A stretch of 64,000 nt of DNA, taken from assembly GCA_030435675.1 (NCBI GenBank), contig CM059623.1, positions 3,126,012 to 3,190,011 on the forward strand, in the 5' to 3' direction. Source of the DNA: Steinernema hermaphroditum. Its lineage: Eukaryota; Nematoda; Chromadorea; Rhabditida; Steinernematidae. A model generated the notes under the pieces. That model saw only the letters and a list, made by a program, of their open reading frames with translations. It was not told the DNA's origin and searched no databases. Below, in pieces: positions 45,430 to 57,913 of this stretch (positions are counted from its first letter, which is position 1; every line of letters starts with the position of its first letter). The position numbers and the translations under genes were made by a program.

Positions 45430-48400
45430 GAGTTGAGGTGAAGAAAGAAGAAAACCTGTGTCAATGGTGTGATAGCAACTCTCTTTGTGTCATAATAGGT
45501 GCCTCGCTCGCCGGTCTAGTTACATTGATCCGAGAGGTGTTCTGCAGCACCATTTTTGCAGCAAGTTGTAAAGAATATTTCAGATTGTTTACCGGTACAG
45601 GTGTGTACGGGTATACAGGCTGCGTTCGCGGAAGAGGTTAACCTGTTTTTTCTACATTTCCTCGATATAAAAACGAAAACAAAAACAGTTGTTTCCAATT
45701 GGTACGTGCCTCTTTTCATATTAGAAACTATGGCTTGACCGACTTTTTTCGTTTGATGAATCGAAGATGCTTGACCATTCTGCTATGCACCTTCTTAGTA
45801 TCATGTTTTGCTTGATTTTCGGCTATTTCCTAGGGAGCAATTTTAGTCCTCTGTGATGACGCTCCATTGCTCCGCCAATGGACTGCATCCTGTTTTGAGC
45901 GGATGCCGGACGTCCTGTCGAAGCGAAAAATAACGATTTTATGGTGTTGTGAAAACACTGAAACGGCATCTATCGGGGATCTGGGAAATGTTATTTTCAA
46001 ATGGAATAAAACTTTGTCAGAATCAGTTGTAGGTGAATTGAGTAGCTGATTTTCTGACGGGTCTTTCGACCGGTGACCGTTGAGGGGTCCGATTTGAGTT
46101 GAATGACTTCACCTCCGAACTTGGACGACAAATTTTTTTGACGTCGAATGTCGAATCGAATGGGAGGCAATGGGACAAAATGAATTCAAGACTCCATAAA
46201 ATGGAGTTAGTACAGCTGCCAGAAGTACCTTCCAAAACAACAGGGCTCACCTTTTTTTAATTTATAGGCATTGGCCTAAGCCGGTGTCTATTGCACGCGG
46301 CCTATCCACTTCCCATGAGCACTTTTTCCTGGAACCGAACATAACAAAATGCGTACAAAATCTATAGGTTATTCCTAATTCTCAAACTCGAGCATTAGCT
46401 CGCTGTCCGCTACCCAAGCTGGCTCCTCTGGGTCCTGGACCAGATCGAACGCGCCATCCCATTGGTTTCCAGCACCGGGAACAAACAAACTGGTGATCGT
46501 TTTCAATGAGCAATTTTTAGCTTGATGCACCTCCGTACTTTTTCTCTTACAATCATCTTGTCACGCTGAAGAATAGGCCACAAAATTCTCTACGTTTTTG
46601 TAGTTGAGTCATCTAGTGAAAACATAGAGTACAATCAAACAAACTGTGACGTAATATTTAGTTGGAGTGCACGCGCCATATATGGAGTATATTGGTAAAC
46701 AAAATAGCGTCGCCAAGTACTAACTCAGAGATTACTGAAACGCATGGGCATGGACTTAAAAGTAGCTCTCTTGTGTAGCACTTCGTATGGCGTTGGAAAA
46801 CATCGTCCTTTCACGTGAACGTTCCAAGCTACAGGCAGTAACAAATAGTATTTTTTGACTTAATGGCACACTAGTCTACTGATATGACATCCAATAATAT
46901 GACACAAGAAAAAGGCGTATTTTTCCATGTTACATGCGTGTAGCTGACTGTATGTCTAAAGGATGCACCTTTCCTGCAACATTTCTCGCACCAAACATCA
47001 CTGTCTAAGTCAGGCAGGAACGTTGATGATAAGTGAAGTGAAAAGAAGTCAGCGTTTTTCGGATGACACTGATTTGACTGATTGCAAGTCGGTCCAATCA
47101 AGGGCACGTGCTGAGAAGAGAATCCAGTTTGCGAGTCGCGCTCTTTGGGTCTTTCGGGTTCAGTCGCTTTTGACTTGATACAATCAATGTTTCCAGTGTT
47201 ATATTTATGAAAAAGGGGAATACGCGGAAGGGGAATCCCATAAATCAATTTCAACAAAGAAGAGCGCTATCTTTGCTCGACCGCATTGTTATCACTGGCT
47301 CCAGATTAGGGGGAAGACCGCTTGGTATGTCGGGGTGTCCCTATATCGCCAACTTTTTGGTTCCTTTTTGTATTTTACAGTGTCCCCAGATAGATGCTGT
47401 GTGAACTTTTTGTAGGTGATGTTCTAGCGACTTTCCCAAGTAGGCGCCCTTTTTCACTTTCGGAAACCAGTTGTTTTTCGAAGGAATATGCAAGTGGAGC
47501 ACGGCGCCCATTTTCACATTCCCACAATCCACTTCTTTATGTAGAAGTCGACGTCCATTAGTATGTAATTATGAGAATGCGCCGATGATTTTACGCCACC
47601 ATTTGTCGTTGGAAATGTATCCTGTATTTGTGCAGCAGTCGTTGCTAATTTGATGGTGTTGGTCGGTTATAGAATCGCTAGTAGTTTCCCAAGAGTATTT
47701 TGTCAGAAACCTTCCGAAGCGTCCGCCTCAGGTCGAGTTGAAATTTCGCTAATACATGCGTACCTGTGGGTCAATTTTCAGATCAATCTGAGGCGGACAC
47801 TTCGGGAGGTTCTCTTGTTAGTCATTGTAAGGATACGTTCCTTAAGAGCTTGAGCGACGATTCCGTTAGGGAAACGCACCCTGGAAAGGTTCTCACGGCG
47901 GGACCATCCTCATGAAGATGGAAATTTTCCAGTGGTTTCTGCACGTGCGATCTAAAGCATAGCTGTATTATTTTCGAGTCGAGTTCGAGTCGCCTTTTTC
48001 AAGTCGAAATGTATCGGGATTTATGTGGCAGTCGTGGCTAATTTGATGGAGGCTTTCCTCAAATAATCTAAAAGCGGCAATGACCTGCGCAGCTTCGCAA
48101 TATTTAGGATATTGAACGTGAGGGTACGGGTCATATACCTACCATACTGTTAAGTCGTTTCTATGTTGCTGATGTGCTGATCTTGAGAAACGGTAACTTG
48201 ATGAGACGTGAAATGATTAGTTGCTCTAAATACAGCAGGAACTTAACTAAAAGATACTCCTTGGGGCCTATTCATATCACAGTTCTTCGCTATCCAAGCA
48301 AGATGGACTTATCCGTTTGAAAACAAACGCCATATCCTATTTTTCGCTACTTTTCCGTGAAAACAACACTCCCAAAGTCCCGACGGCTATCACTAATCCC

Positions 48401-48600
48401 CGTCAAAACAGTCCTAATCGAGCTAATTGCGCACCCACCGTCAGACACTCAACCCATCGGCGCGCATCTCAGCTGGCGTCAGCCTTTCCCGCGATTATCG
48501 ATCGCCCTTTCGGGCAGTCTGCTTCTTCTCGCGTCCCGCGCCTTATCTCCGTCACCGCCGCCGTCTTCTCGTCGCCGTGACAATGGCGATGACGCCGCCG
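45430..48600. other. Long gene-poor stretch
   Basis: No gene is supported on either strand. There is a hairpin of about 20-bp arms (TTCCGAAGCGTCCGCCTCAG) at 47710-47808. A diverged repeat, GCAGTCGT(T/G)GCTAATTTGATGG, lies at about 47632 and 48030. Confidence 0.45.
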
Positions 48601-48628
48601 GCTACCGACAGATTACAGAAGGGCGGCG

Positions 48629-51600
48629 ATGAATCAAGCCGACTTCGACGAGCGCTACGAGCGCGTCGCGACGTCGGAGGACGGCGCCAAGGCGCCGCGC
48701 TGCGACAAGCTCTGCTCGCCGCGGGCACTTCTTCGACGCCTTCTGGGCACCATTCCTATCTTGCAATGGCTGCCCAAATACAATTTCAAGGAGGATTTCA
48801 CAGGCGATCTGATTGGTGGACTGACCGTCGGAATCATGCATGTTCCACAAGGTGAGTTGTTGTTGTAAAGCACAGATAAAGGTCAGCTTTCGATTGAAAG
48901 CTTTTTATAGGAACAACTGGAAAATGTATCCTGCTACTAAAAACGTACTATTTGCTATGGAAATGACAGTTGAAATTACGGTTACGCTATGATTTCCGAA
49001 TTTTGAATAATACAAAGTCATCAGAAATCATTATTAGAAATCAGAGAAAATCCAACAGTGGCGAAAAAAAAGATTTTTTCGCGATTGGATTCGAACCCTA
49101 GTCGATCGTTTGGTAATCGCTAACGCTCACCATTACACCACAGGAACATTATCGTCCGCAATTTCAGCGGCATTGTGTGAGTATAGTATAGTGGTAGTGT
49201 GCTAGGTTAATAAACGATCGAGTCGGGTTCGATTCTCAGGCGAGAAAATGTTTTTATTTTTGGCTTTCTATGGCTAGTTTTGTTTTCTCTTATATTTGTG
49301 GTCAAAAAAAGCACCTGGTTCATGAGCAATTCCGTCCACATGCACTTTTACAGCAAAGATCTACCAGATCAGTTTGTTGAAATCTAGCAAACGGTTGAGC
49401 TGGGTTCGAATCCGGGAGGGGGAAATTGCAGAAAATGGTATTTCATTTCTTTTTTCAAGAATTTTTGTATTGATGCAAATTTCCATCGAGAGCACAAACG
49501 AGACTACACAGACATGTTGATCAATCAGGACAGGGGTGGGCAAAGGGTGGGTCGATTGTGGTCCCGCAACGAAATCCCTGAATTCACAATGTACCGCGAC
49601 GGTCCGTGGGAGTGTAAAATAAGGTGGATTTGTGGGCAGTTTACAGTAAAAATGGCCTTTTTTCTCGGCTGGGGCCAATTAAACTGGCCAATTTTGCAAT
49701 TCTACCGTATGTTCCTGCCATTGAGGGAGATCGTTGCGGGACCACACGCTAAACCTCCTACTTCACTTCAATGTTTTGACCCATACCTGTAATGATGATC
49801 GCGTATTTTTTTCGCGGCATCTTGTAGGGAAGCCCACTTCACTATGACTTTACCCTCTTTCTGTGCAGCATCTTGTAGAGGAGGAAAATTCACTAGGACT
49901 TTACCCCCCCAACCCCCCCCCCCCCTTTTAGGGGGGTAAGCCCACCTTTTTTGATATCGGCCCACCCTTGCCCAGCTCTGAATCAGGATCAGTTCCGAGA
50001 AGGCACAATTCGGTCGATTTTATTCAAAACACTTGAACTTGTTGCTACTTTTAAAAGTTTACCAAGTGCTTATTTTCAGGAATGGCCTACGCCAGCTTGG
50101 CTTCAGTACCCCCAGTCTACGGCCTCTATTCCTCCTTTTTCGCCTCGACAATCTACATGCTGTTCGGCACCTCAAGACACATATCCATCGGTAGACACTC
50201 ATAGTCGCCACCCTATTCACGTTTATCGTCTCCTTCAGGAGTGTTCGCTGTCGCATCAATGATGGTCGGCGCTGTTAGGCTGAGGCTAGTGCCAGACCCT
50301 CAAGTAGTGCGCGAGCTGATCAACGACTCCATGGTGGAGAGAACCGTTCACGTGGCGGGGCCCATCGACTTCGGCTACGAAGTAACGCCACTGATGCTAA
50401 CGAGCGCATTGACCCTAGCCGTCGGAGTCATCCAACTTCTGATGGGAGCATTCCGTTTGGGCTTCTTGACCACATACATGTCCGACCAGCTGGTTTCGGG
50501 TTTTACCACTGGAGCGGCCGCCCACGTGTTCATGTCGCAGCTGAACAAGGTCCTCGGAGTGTCGATGCCTAGACACAGTGGCATAGGAATGCTCCTCCTC
50601 ATGTTGAAGGACATCGTCTTGAATATCCCAAAGACGAATTTCATGGCTTTGGGTATTTCCGTTTTCGGAATGACATTCCTTGTCCTTGGAAGGGACTACG
50701 TCAATCCATGGGTTAAGAAGCGATCTCCAGTGCCTGTACCTTTGGAGCTGGTCTTGGTCATTATCGGAACGATTTTCTCGACTGTTATGAATCTCAAAGA
50801 CGACTACCACATCAAGATTGTGGACCACATTCCTAGAGGGTAGGAATATTCCCCGTTTTAGCCGAAAATCTCGACCATTCTAGAGTCCCTGAACCAGCCC
50901 TCCCCCACGTTGACCTGGTCCGCTACGTGGTCTGGGACGCTCTGGGCATCGCCGTCATCTGCTTCATGTTCGTTATGTCGATGGGCAAACTCTTCGCCAA
51001 GAAGCACAAGTACAAGACCGACGCTACGCAGGAGCTTTACGCCGTGGGCGCCATGGAGGTCGTCTCGTCGTTCTTCCCTGTCTATCCGTGTGGAGCGTCT
51101 CTGTCTCGATCGGCTGTCTGCGAGATGTCTGGAGCGAAAACTCAGCTCTACACCCTCTTCTCCAGCACTTTGCTGTTGGTGGTTATCATCTGGCTTGGAC
51201 CTCTTCTCGAACCCCTTCCTATGGTAGGTCCTGTCACGATTCACCTTAACAACCAAAACATTACAGTGCATTCTGGCTTGTATCGTCATCGTGAGCCTCA
51301 AGAGTCTCTTCATGCAGTGCACAGAGCTGCCAAGGCTATGGAAATTGTCGAAATTTGACTTCGTAGGTCACCCCCCAAATCAGAGATGTTCATTTTCTTT
51401 CTAGGCCATTTGGATGGCATCGTGTGTGTCTACCGTAGTCACAGACGTCACCACAGGTCTCGCGATTTCCGTCGTCTTCGTCCTCATCACGATCGTCTTG
51501 AGAGAGCAGTGGCCAAAGATGTATAACCTGGCCATGACTCCTAACAAGACGATCTTCAAATCGGCCTCGGCTTATAAAGGACTGATGAAGCTGCCGGAGA

Positions 51601-52618
51601 ATTTGGAGATTTTGAAGTTCGACTCGCCACTTCATTTCGTGAATGTCACCAAGTTCATCGAGCAAGTCGGCGAGATGATGAATTCCGATGCGATTATTGA
51701 TGTTGTCGTGGATAGTAATAAGGTAAGGAGGGTGACTAAACTGTTAGAATAGGGGTAGGAATAGTGTAAAAATGAAAAAACACGTAGCTCTGAAATGAAG
51801 AAATACGTGGAAAAGCGATAAAACCCAGGGAAAAAAGGAAATCCTCCGGTAGGGTTCGAACCGGGACCTTCTGAATGGTAATGTTTTTGTATTGTTTTTG
51901 TATACGTCCCTAGTGCGGAAATATTTTACCGATATAACAAAAGAAAATGAGAGATAAATAAATAAAAGCGATAGAAAAATATTCGCTTCCTATGAGATTC
52001 GAACCTTCCTCGATCGTTCGGCGCTCTCCAATGCTAACCACTACACCAACCACGCGAGTTCTTCCGCAATTTCAGGAGACAATTGGCTTAATAGATAAGT
52101 GGTAGTGCTATGAATTAGTAAATGGTCGAGTCGGGTTCGAGTCCCATTGGGAGCAGATATTTTTATATTCATCTCCCTTTTATTTCTCTATCATGCAATT
52201 CACTACAATTTAACATCATTTCAGCGCGCCAGTACGGTTAGCGTAGAACTGACCGCCCACGGCGACAACTACAAGCCGTTGGCCCAAAACGACGAAAGGG
52301 TGGCGCCCCAAAAGACGCTCATCATCGACTGCACGTCCATCGCCTACGTCGACACGATGGGCGTGGAAGCGTTCAAGGAGGTGTACAACGACTCCAAGAA
52401 GCTTAACGTCCTTCTTCTTTTTGCTGACATGAACGGTACCTCCTCGAAATCCTATTTTATCAAATAGCTTTGGTTTAGAATCTGTCTACGAGACACTTCT
52501 AAACGTCAGCTTCGTTCCGGAAACGATTCCCAAAGACCGATTCTATCCGACTGTCGAAGAGGCGTTGAAGTTCGCCATGGAGCCGACCACCGTCGGCGAC
52601 AGTATACTGAAGCAATAG
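48629..52618 (+). CDS. SLC26/SulP family anion transporter
   Basis: Eight exons (48629-48851, 50080-50190, 50239-50839, 50884-51223, 51267-51362, 51405-51722, 52225-52435, 52479-52618) join in phase to 679 aa, normal for the family. SLC26 proteins exchange anions such as sulfate, chloride, bicarbonate or oxalate across the plasma membrane. Seen here are a short cytoplasmic N terminus, then [17 protein letters not shown] (the SulP TM1 signature), PVYGLYSS and about a dozen hydrophobic segments. A C-terminal STAS domain follows ([17 protein letters not shown]) and the protein ends near ILKQ. It corresponds to the nematode sulp genes, but which member is unclear. The first and sixth introns contain tRNA-like pairs. 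Confidence 0.9.
49078..49255. repeat. Head-to-head tRNA-like pair 2
   Basis: In the first intron of the SLC26 gene. The left element (minus, about 49080-49147) has A box TGGTGTAATGG and B box GGTTCGAATCC. The right element (plus, about 49180-49250) has A box TAGTATAGTGG and B box GGTTCGATTCT. Both carry AAACGATCGA before the B box. Each 3' end runs into a T tract pointing outward. Acceptor pairing is poor. Confidence 0.65.
49365..49425 (+). repeat. tRNA-like 3' half
   Basis: CAAACGGTTGAGCTGGG followed by TTCGAATCCGGGA carries a B box and resembles the 3' halves of the nearby pair. No A box is evident. Confidence 0.4.
49800..49945. repeat. 57-bp tandem duplication next to a poly-C hairpin
   Basis: GCATCTTGTAG followed by TTCACTA-GACTTTACC occurs twice in tandem. 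The second copy runs into a C tract of about 20 bases, then TTTTAGGGGGGTAAG, which can fold back on the C tract. Confidence 0.55.
51848..51885 (-). repeat. tRNA-like 3' half
   Basis: On the minus strand, TCAGAAGGTCCCGG followed by TTCGAACCCTACCGG has a B box but no matching 5' half. It lies in the sixth intron of the SLC26 gene. Confidence 0.4.
51985..52160. repeat. Head-to-head tRNA-like pair 3
   Basis: In the sixth intron of the SLC26 gene. The left element (minus, about 51988-52056) has A box TGGTGTAGTGG and B box GGTTCGAATCT. The right element (plus, about 52088-52155) has A box TAGATAAGTGG and B box GGTTCGAGTCC. The CGATCGAG/GGTCGAGTC segment before the B box links it to pair 2. Confidence 0.65.
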
Positions 52619-52619
52619 A

Positions 52620-54860
52620 TCTGATCTGTTTTGTATATATAGAGATGTTAGCCGGTTGTTGTGATAATCCCTGTTTCAAGACGGAGTATCCCCGTGTGAC
52701 TTAAGTTGATTCGGTGCCTTTGATGAACTCATAAAAGATATATTTACGGTGTAAATGGAACAAGTGGACGTAGTCCATGGGAACAAGAAAAAAAGCGCTA
52801 GAAAACAGATATCGGGTGCGACTACAGTCCATGAATTCCGGTTCTTGAGACTCTCTAGGATATCGAGTATGGACGGTAGCATTCAAAACAGATCCTACAT
52901 CCCTGGAGAGTGATCTCTCTTGGGGCTCTTCCCTGCTAAGCCAGTGTAGATTCGATAGTACAATAAGGTGCAATAGATTTGGTTGGATTTCTGCACACAG
53001 AAAGTTCAGTCCAGATAGGGATGATCTTCAGTGCTATGCTGAAGGGATGAGATCTAAAAGACCAATGATTACTCAGGAAGGATGCAAAATGACCTACTCA
53101 GTTATGAAATAACAGCTCGAAATGACAATTATAGTCGAAAGATCATAATGCCTCGATCGACCACCTGCTAATACCTTTGCTTTCGGTATTTCGCTTCGCT
53201 CTGGACACAATATGGCAATGCACCTGCTCTATGAGATGGCATCGCATGGAGGTGGAAGCTTTACAGTCACTGGAAGCAAAGTCATCCATATTGCCAACGC
53301 AACTCTCTCAGAGTTCACAAAAACGATCGTGGTATATGACCGAAAATGGCTGAAATCCCCCTTATGGATGTTGCTCTGATGTTTGAGTACGAGTCAAATT
53401 TTAGCAATTCATTATCGTTTGATATTGCGACCACCAAAGGTTCAGATAAAGGGAACTGTCATGAGAAATCGTAGTACAATAGACGACTCTTCAACGACTC
53501 TCCATCAGCTAGGTGCTGAAACGCCTCACAAGTCAATTGCCCAAAGGCGGTTACAAGGCATTTTTCAAGGGGGGGAGGACAAGCTGAGGATGCGGATATT
53601 CCCTTGTTAAATATAAAACGACTCACTATTTTTTAAATAAGTCGCTCATAGAGCGATGCCCATCGGAGATAGAGGTTTAATTACTGAAATGATCAAACAC
53701 ATATTGTTTTATAACGCTATTAAGAAAACGCGAGATTGAAAGCGCTAGAATGGCGCACAAACTAGGGCATGTTAATGTCATTTCGCGCACCAAAAAGAGC
53801 AGCTGGACAGAAAGGCGACCGTCGGTGGCGGGCCTCGATCCACACCTGCTGTGAACACCGGCAGGATGATCGATTTTTTGCCTCCTCTGCAACATGCACT
53901 TTAGTACATCCAGACCTTCCCAATTCAGTCCCATCTCTCAGAATCGATCTGGGAATTCAGAAAGACAGTAGCTTCTTAAGCAAAACTGATGCTGACTGAG
54001 GTTCTTGTGGACAACTGAATAAGAATGTTTGCTTATTTTAATATTTTACCATTCATAAAATGAAAGACAACAAACGAATGAGAGAGTTAAGGGGGGAGGG
54101 GGGGTTCATAATCGATTTTCTCAGTAGAACCCCAGGACATACAAGGGCATATGGAAAGGCTCTGGAAACTTCGAGATGAATGGCCAAGCGCTCCGTGGCG
54201 GGACTCAACGGTGGAAGAACATTTTAGAGTGTCCTAGAAATCCCACTTATCGATGGCAGATGTAAATACCTCTAGGAGGAAACAGCCTCCTAAACGATGC
54301 AATTATTTCCATCCAACAGGCCACTTTCTAATTACCACGCACAACTTCTCAAGCCTGTCCGTCTTCGGTCAGTAAGCCGTAAGCGATGCGTAAGCGACAT
54401 GCCGTTAGAGGCGAATAAATCTTATTCGATCTTTCTGCATAGGATCTCATTTAATGACTTAAAATAATAAAACGACTCACTTGGTATTGAATAAAACGCT
54501 CAGTTGATGTGGCCGACGTCCATTGAAGTTTGAGTAAATACTGAAAGAAGTAAAGCTTTGTCATATCATAGAGCTTTTCAACGGTTCTATCAAGGCTGAC
54601 ACGTAAAAGAAGTGGATGGAAAAGATGTGTTTATGGGCAGGGAGCCGTCCGCGGCGCTTTATGATCGTCGGTCCGACCATCTACGATGGCGCGATCGTCT
54701 GTGACTCGCGATTTCCTCCGCAAAATGTACTTTATGGCTCTTTCACAAGGTGCTCTTACCGGCACCGTCTCCGGCGCTCCTCGTTCTATCGGATTTGTCT
54801 CGCGCGTTTTGCAGACAACATGTTGAGAGCATTCCTTATTCGTGTGAGAGCAGACAAGGA
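52620..54860. other. Gene-free stretch
   Basis: No gene, repeat family or structured element is recognised between the SLC26 stop and tRNA-Gly, apart from short G tracts near 53570 and 54090. Confidence 0.4.
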
Positions 54861-54931
54861 GCATCGGTGGTTCAGTGGTAGAATGCTCGCCTGCCACGCG
54901 GGCGGCCCGGGTTCGATTCCCGGCCGATGCA
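54861..54931 (+). tRNA. tRNA-Gly(GCC)
   Basis: 71-nt cloverleaf: acceptor GCATCGG/CCGATGC, anticodon loop CTGCCAC (GCC), T arm CCCGG-TTCGATT-CCGGG (one wobble at its base), followed by TTTT. Confidence 0.95.
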
Positions 54932-55049
54932 ATCTTTTATTCAATGGTTGAAAAAGATTAGATTTTAAGTTTCAATGAAGAGAGATTTGATTTTTATCAT
55001 TTATCTCACAGTAGGTAAGGGCAATATATGTATTTTCACGCAGTAAAGC

Positions 55050-55598
55050 TCATATACTCTTGGGAAAATCGTCTTCTTCTTGATCGTCCTGACCACGAGC
55101 TCTGGAGAAAAATGGGAAAAGCGAAGAGGTGGTCCGTTTCCGCACGGTCAACTTGCTCAGTTTCTCCTCGAGTCGGGCGATCTCTCTGTCCTTTTCTTCG
55201 CCTTCTCTCTCCTGTCTTCGCACATCGGCCTGCAGAGTCCGAATCATCGAATCTTGTGTGAATAGACGCTCTTCACAGAGTGCATAGTCCTGATTCAACT
55301 TCTGCAGCTTAAAAAACTTAGCTCGACACCCGTTCTTCGCCGTATCAAGTCGAATCTCCAGCAGATGCTTACTGTTCTTCAGCTCGCGGATCTCCTTCTC
55401 CTGCTCCTCAATCTGCAGCCTCATCGCCGCCACTTGATCCTCCTCCACCGTCAAGTATTCGTCGGCCTCTTCGGCCAGGCTGATCGTGTCTTCCGCCTTG
55501 ATCGTCTCGCCCTTAACCACCTTCGGCTTCATCGGTCGTCTTGTTCTGATCCTGTTCGTAGAGTAGTCAAAGACACGGGCATCGGGAACGCAGTGCAT
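55050..55598 (-). CDS. Coiled-coil protein (182 aa)
   Basis: An uninterrupted frame. The ATG at 55598 is preferred because upstream codons (open to 55733) are His/Pro-rich and unlike the rest. Residues 1-45 are mixed and basic. From about 55 to 155 the protein is a Glu/Lys/Leu heptad coiled coil (IEEQEKEIREL, REIARLEEKL). The end is basic, then acidic (QDDQEEDD). There is no signal peptide, so it is probably an intracellular structural or adaptor protein. The family is unrecognised. Confidence 0.6.
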   Translation of the reverse strand: MHCVPDARVFDYSTNRIRTRRPMKPKVVKGETIKAEDTISLAEEADEYLTVEEDQVAAMRLQIEEQEKEIRELKNSKHLLEIRLDTAKNGCRAKFFKLQKLNQDYALCEERLFTQDSMIRTLQADVRRQEREGEEKDREIARLEEKLSKLTVRKRTTSSLFPFFSRARGQDDQEEDDFPKSI

Positions 55599-56223
55599 GG
55601 CGGTGATTAGACAACACTGCGAATATGGCGCCGGATGGGCCAGCGCAAGGTGTGAATCGAAAAGTGGAAGGTAGCGCGAACATATGTGAAACGGATGATG
55701 TAATAAGTGATGCGAATTGATGTAATTAGCCACGGAAACGAGCAGGTAGGCAACGCTTTCGGCAGGCTGGCGCTAGAACGTTGCACGTAGTAACATGCAT
55801 TGGAAACCGGTCATGCCTTTTTTTGCATGTTTTCGGCTGAAAATCATTTTCAAATTGCTTTGCAGTCTGTAGCCGTATAGGAAGACGCGACAGCACCCTC
55901 CGTGAGATGACGATTGCACCCTGAAATTGGCGCGCAAGGGCAATCGCGGCAGGGCCTAGCATTTTCGGCGCCGAGTGTCACCACCGGAGCCGCGCCACAT
56001 CTAGGTTGCTTCATGCTGAAGTGACAGCAAGCCTCTTTTGCAGTCACATCCGTCATGTCGGTCGTCAAATCCCGCAACCGTGTGCTGGCGCGAGTTGACT
56101 ACTCGAATAGGGTAAGGAAGGACTTGCAACTTGTAAATTATTTTTAAAATTTTTGATTAATAATTAATCACATTTATTATTTTTCGACAATTACACAATG
56201 CACACATCGATAACTTATTGATA

Positions 56224-57246
56224 TCAATATCTCGATTGATTTGCTTGGTTCGACGAACTCAGCATCTGAGGAAGTGTGGGAAGCGGGGGTCGTTCATCGG
56301 TAACTGTCTCTGAAATGGATTCCATGTTAATTACATTGTAAATACAGCAAATAACTCACTTGCGTTGTCAACAAAAGCACAGACGACACCGCCCGTGATT
56401 CCGACCGCGAAGAGCGCCAAGATGAGTATTCCGATGAACATCACATGTCTCAGAGCTGCCGTGGAACTCAGGTCAGTTTCTGGCATCTGTGGATAAGGAG
56501 TAGTGGTGGAAGTTGAAAGCGGAGATGGTTTGTCGTTTTCGCTAGAAGATGGCTGCACAGTTCCGACAGAAGATGGCAATTTTGTGCTGGTTTCCGTCGG
56601 TTCCTCAGCAGCGCCTCCAGATTCATCGGTATTGTGGCTCGGCTCCTCAGTGGCTACTTCAGTTCCATTGCCATTTTGGATTGGCTCTTCAGTGGTCTCA
56701 GTGGATCCGTTGTTAATGTTGATCGGTTCCACAGTGGCGTTCCCAGATCCGTTGTTCATCATGTACGGGTCCACAGTGGCGTTCCCAGATCCGTTGTTCA
56801 TCATGTACGGGTCCACAGTGGCGTTCCTAGATTCGTTGTTCATCATGTACGGGTCCACAGTGGCGTTCCTAGATTCGTTGTTCATCATGTACGGGTCCAC
56901 AGTGGCGTTCCCAGATCCGTTGTTCATCATGTATGGGTCCACAGTGACGCCTTCAGTTCCATTATCAGCTTGGTTTGGATCCTCAGCGTCTCCTTCAAAT
57001 CCATCGCCATCTTGCTTCGGTTCCACGGTGACATCTCCAGTTCCATTATTAGGGAGTGCCGGATCTTCTTGGGGCGCTTGCCGCATTACTCGTTTGACAT
57101 CCGCAGAGACAGGTTGTTGAATGGGAAACGCATAGTCGAGCTTAAGAGACAAAATAAAAGGAGTGCAAGCAACACGGGGAACTCACTTTCACGGCATACA
57201 CGAAGAGAACGAGGGCAGCGACGGCGAAGCGCGCGCGAATTCTCAT
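56224..57246 (-). CDS. Single-pass membrane protein with 14-residue repeats
   Basis: Three exons (57187-57246, 56360-57140, 56224-56309) join in phase to 308 aa. The signal peptide is about residues 1-19, ending VYAVK; an Asn/Thr-rich ectodomain follows. Its centre is about five tandem copies of a 14-residue unit, VDPYMMNNGSGNAT, each with potential N-glycosylation sites (NGS, NAT). Then come a Glu/Thr/Ser-rich stalk, one transmembrane helix (about 252-275) and a short cytoplasmic tail with PPLPTLPQ. It is probably a surface glycoprotein, possibly mucin-like; the family is unknown. Antisense frames over the repeat are artefacts of the 42-bp periodicity. Confidence 0.7.
56750..56965 (-). repeat. 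Coding minisatellite, 42-bp unit, about 5 copies
   Basis: GTTCATCATGTACGGGTCC followed by ACAGTGGCGTTC recurs every 42 bp. The units differ at two or three sites and keep the reading frame. Two adjacent units share the variant that turns NGSG into NESR. Confidence 0.9.
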
Positions 57247-57913
57247 ATCGACCGATCGTAACGGTGTGACAGAGAAGAGTGGACGACGGAGTCTGAGGCG
57301 ACCGATGAAGCATTGTCTAGACGGAAAAGTGCGTTTGTCTGGCAGATTCAGACGTATGATTTTGGGTGTCTAGCCGCCGAATTGAAGACGGCGCAAAAGA
57401 AAGATGTGTAAAAACGCGGAAATTTCTAGCAAATCCATCGGATCCATTTCTGCTATACTCGCCGTCAAAAAAAAAACAAAGTCCGCACGTTCGGTCAGCG
57501 TGCGTGTGGTCTCCCCGATTTACAAGGGAGAACCTGACTTGAGCATCATAGAAGCTCGATTTCTCTGCGCCTGTGGCGTTTCGTCGAAATCCGTCAAATA
57601 CAAATTGTTCGCTAGTGGCCAGAGCGTGGGAAAAGAGTGGGAGAAAACGAAAATGCACACAAGTTGAGCAAGCCGATGAGCTTTATGTAAGTGACGCATC
57701 TGGGGTTAAATGTAAGTGACGTAAATGACGCATCTGGGGTTCATCTCTTCACGGGCAGTTTGTCGATTTTTCGCTAGTGGGTGTTCCTAACGGGGAAGCT
57801 GGGTCAAGATCCTGTAGCAGACAGTCTAGCTAAGTGCACCACTTAAAAGACGCCGCGTGGAGGGACGGCGTGTAGTTTGCGAGTGCATTTCTTCGAATCG
57901 GTCGTTCGCGAGG

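Noticed and set aside
56503..57269. Two long plus-strand open frames over 56503-57269
   Set aside because: They are antisense to the membrane protein gene and stay open only because of its 42-bp in-frame repeat. They lack splice support and a plausible start.
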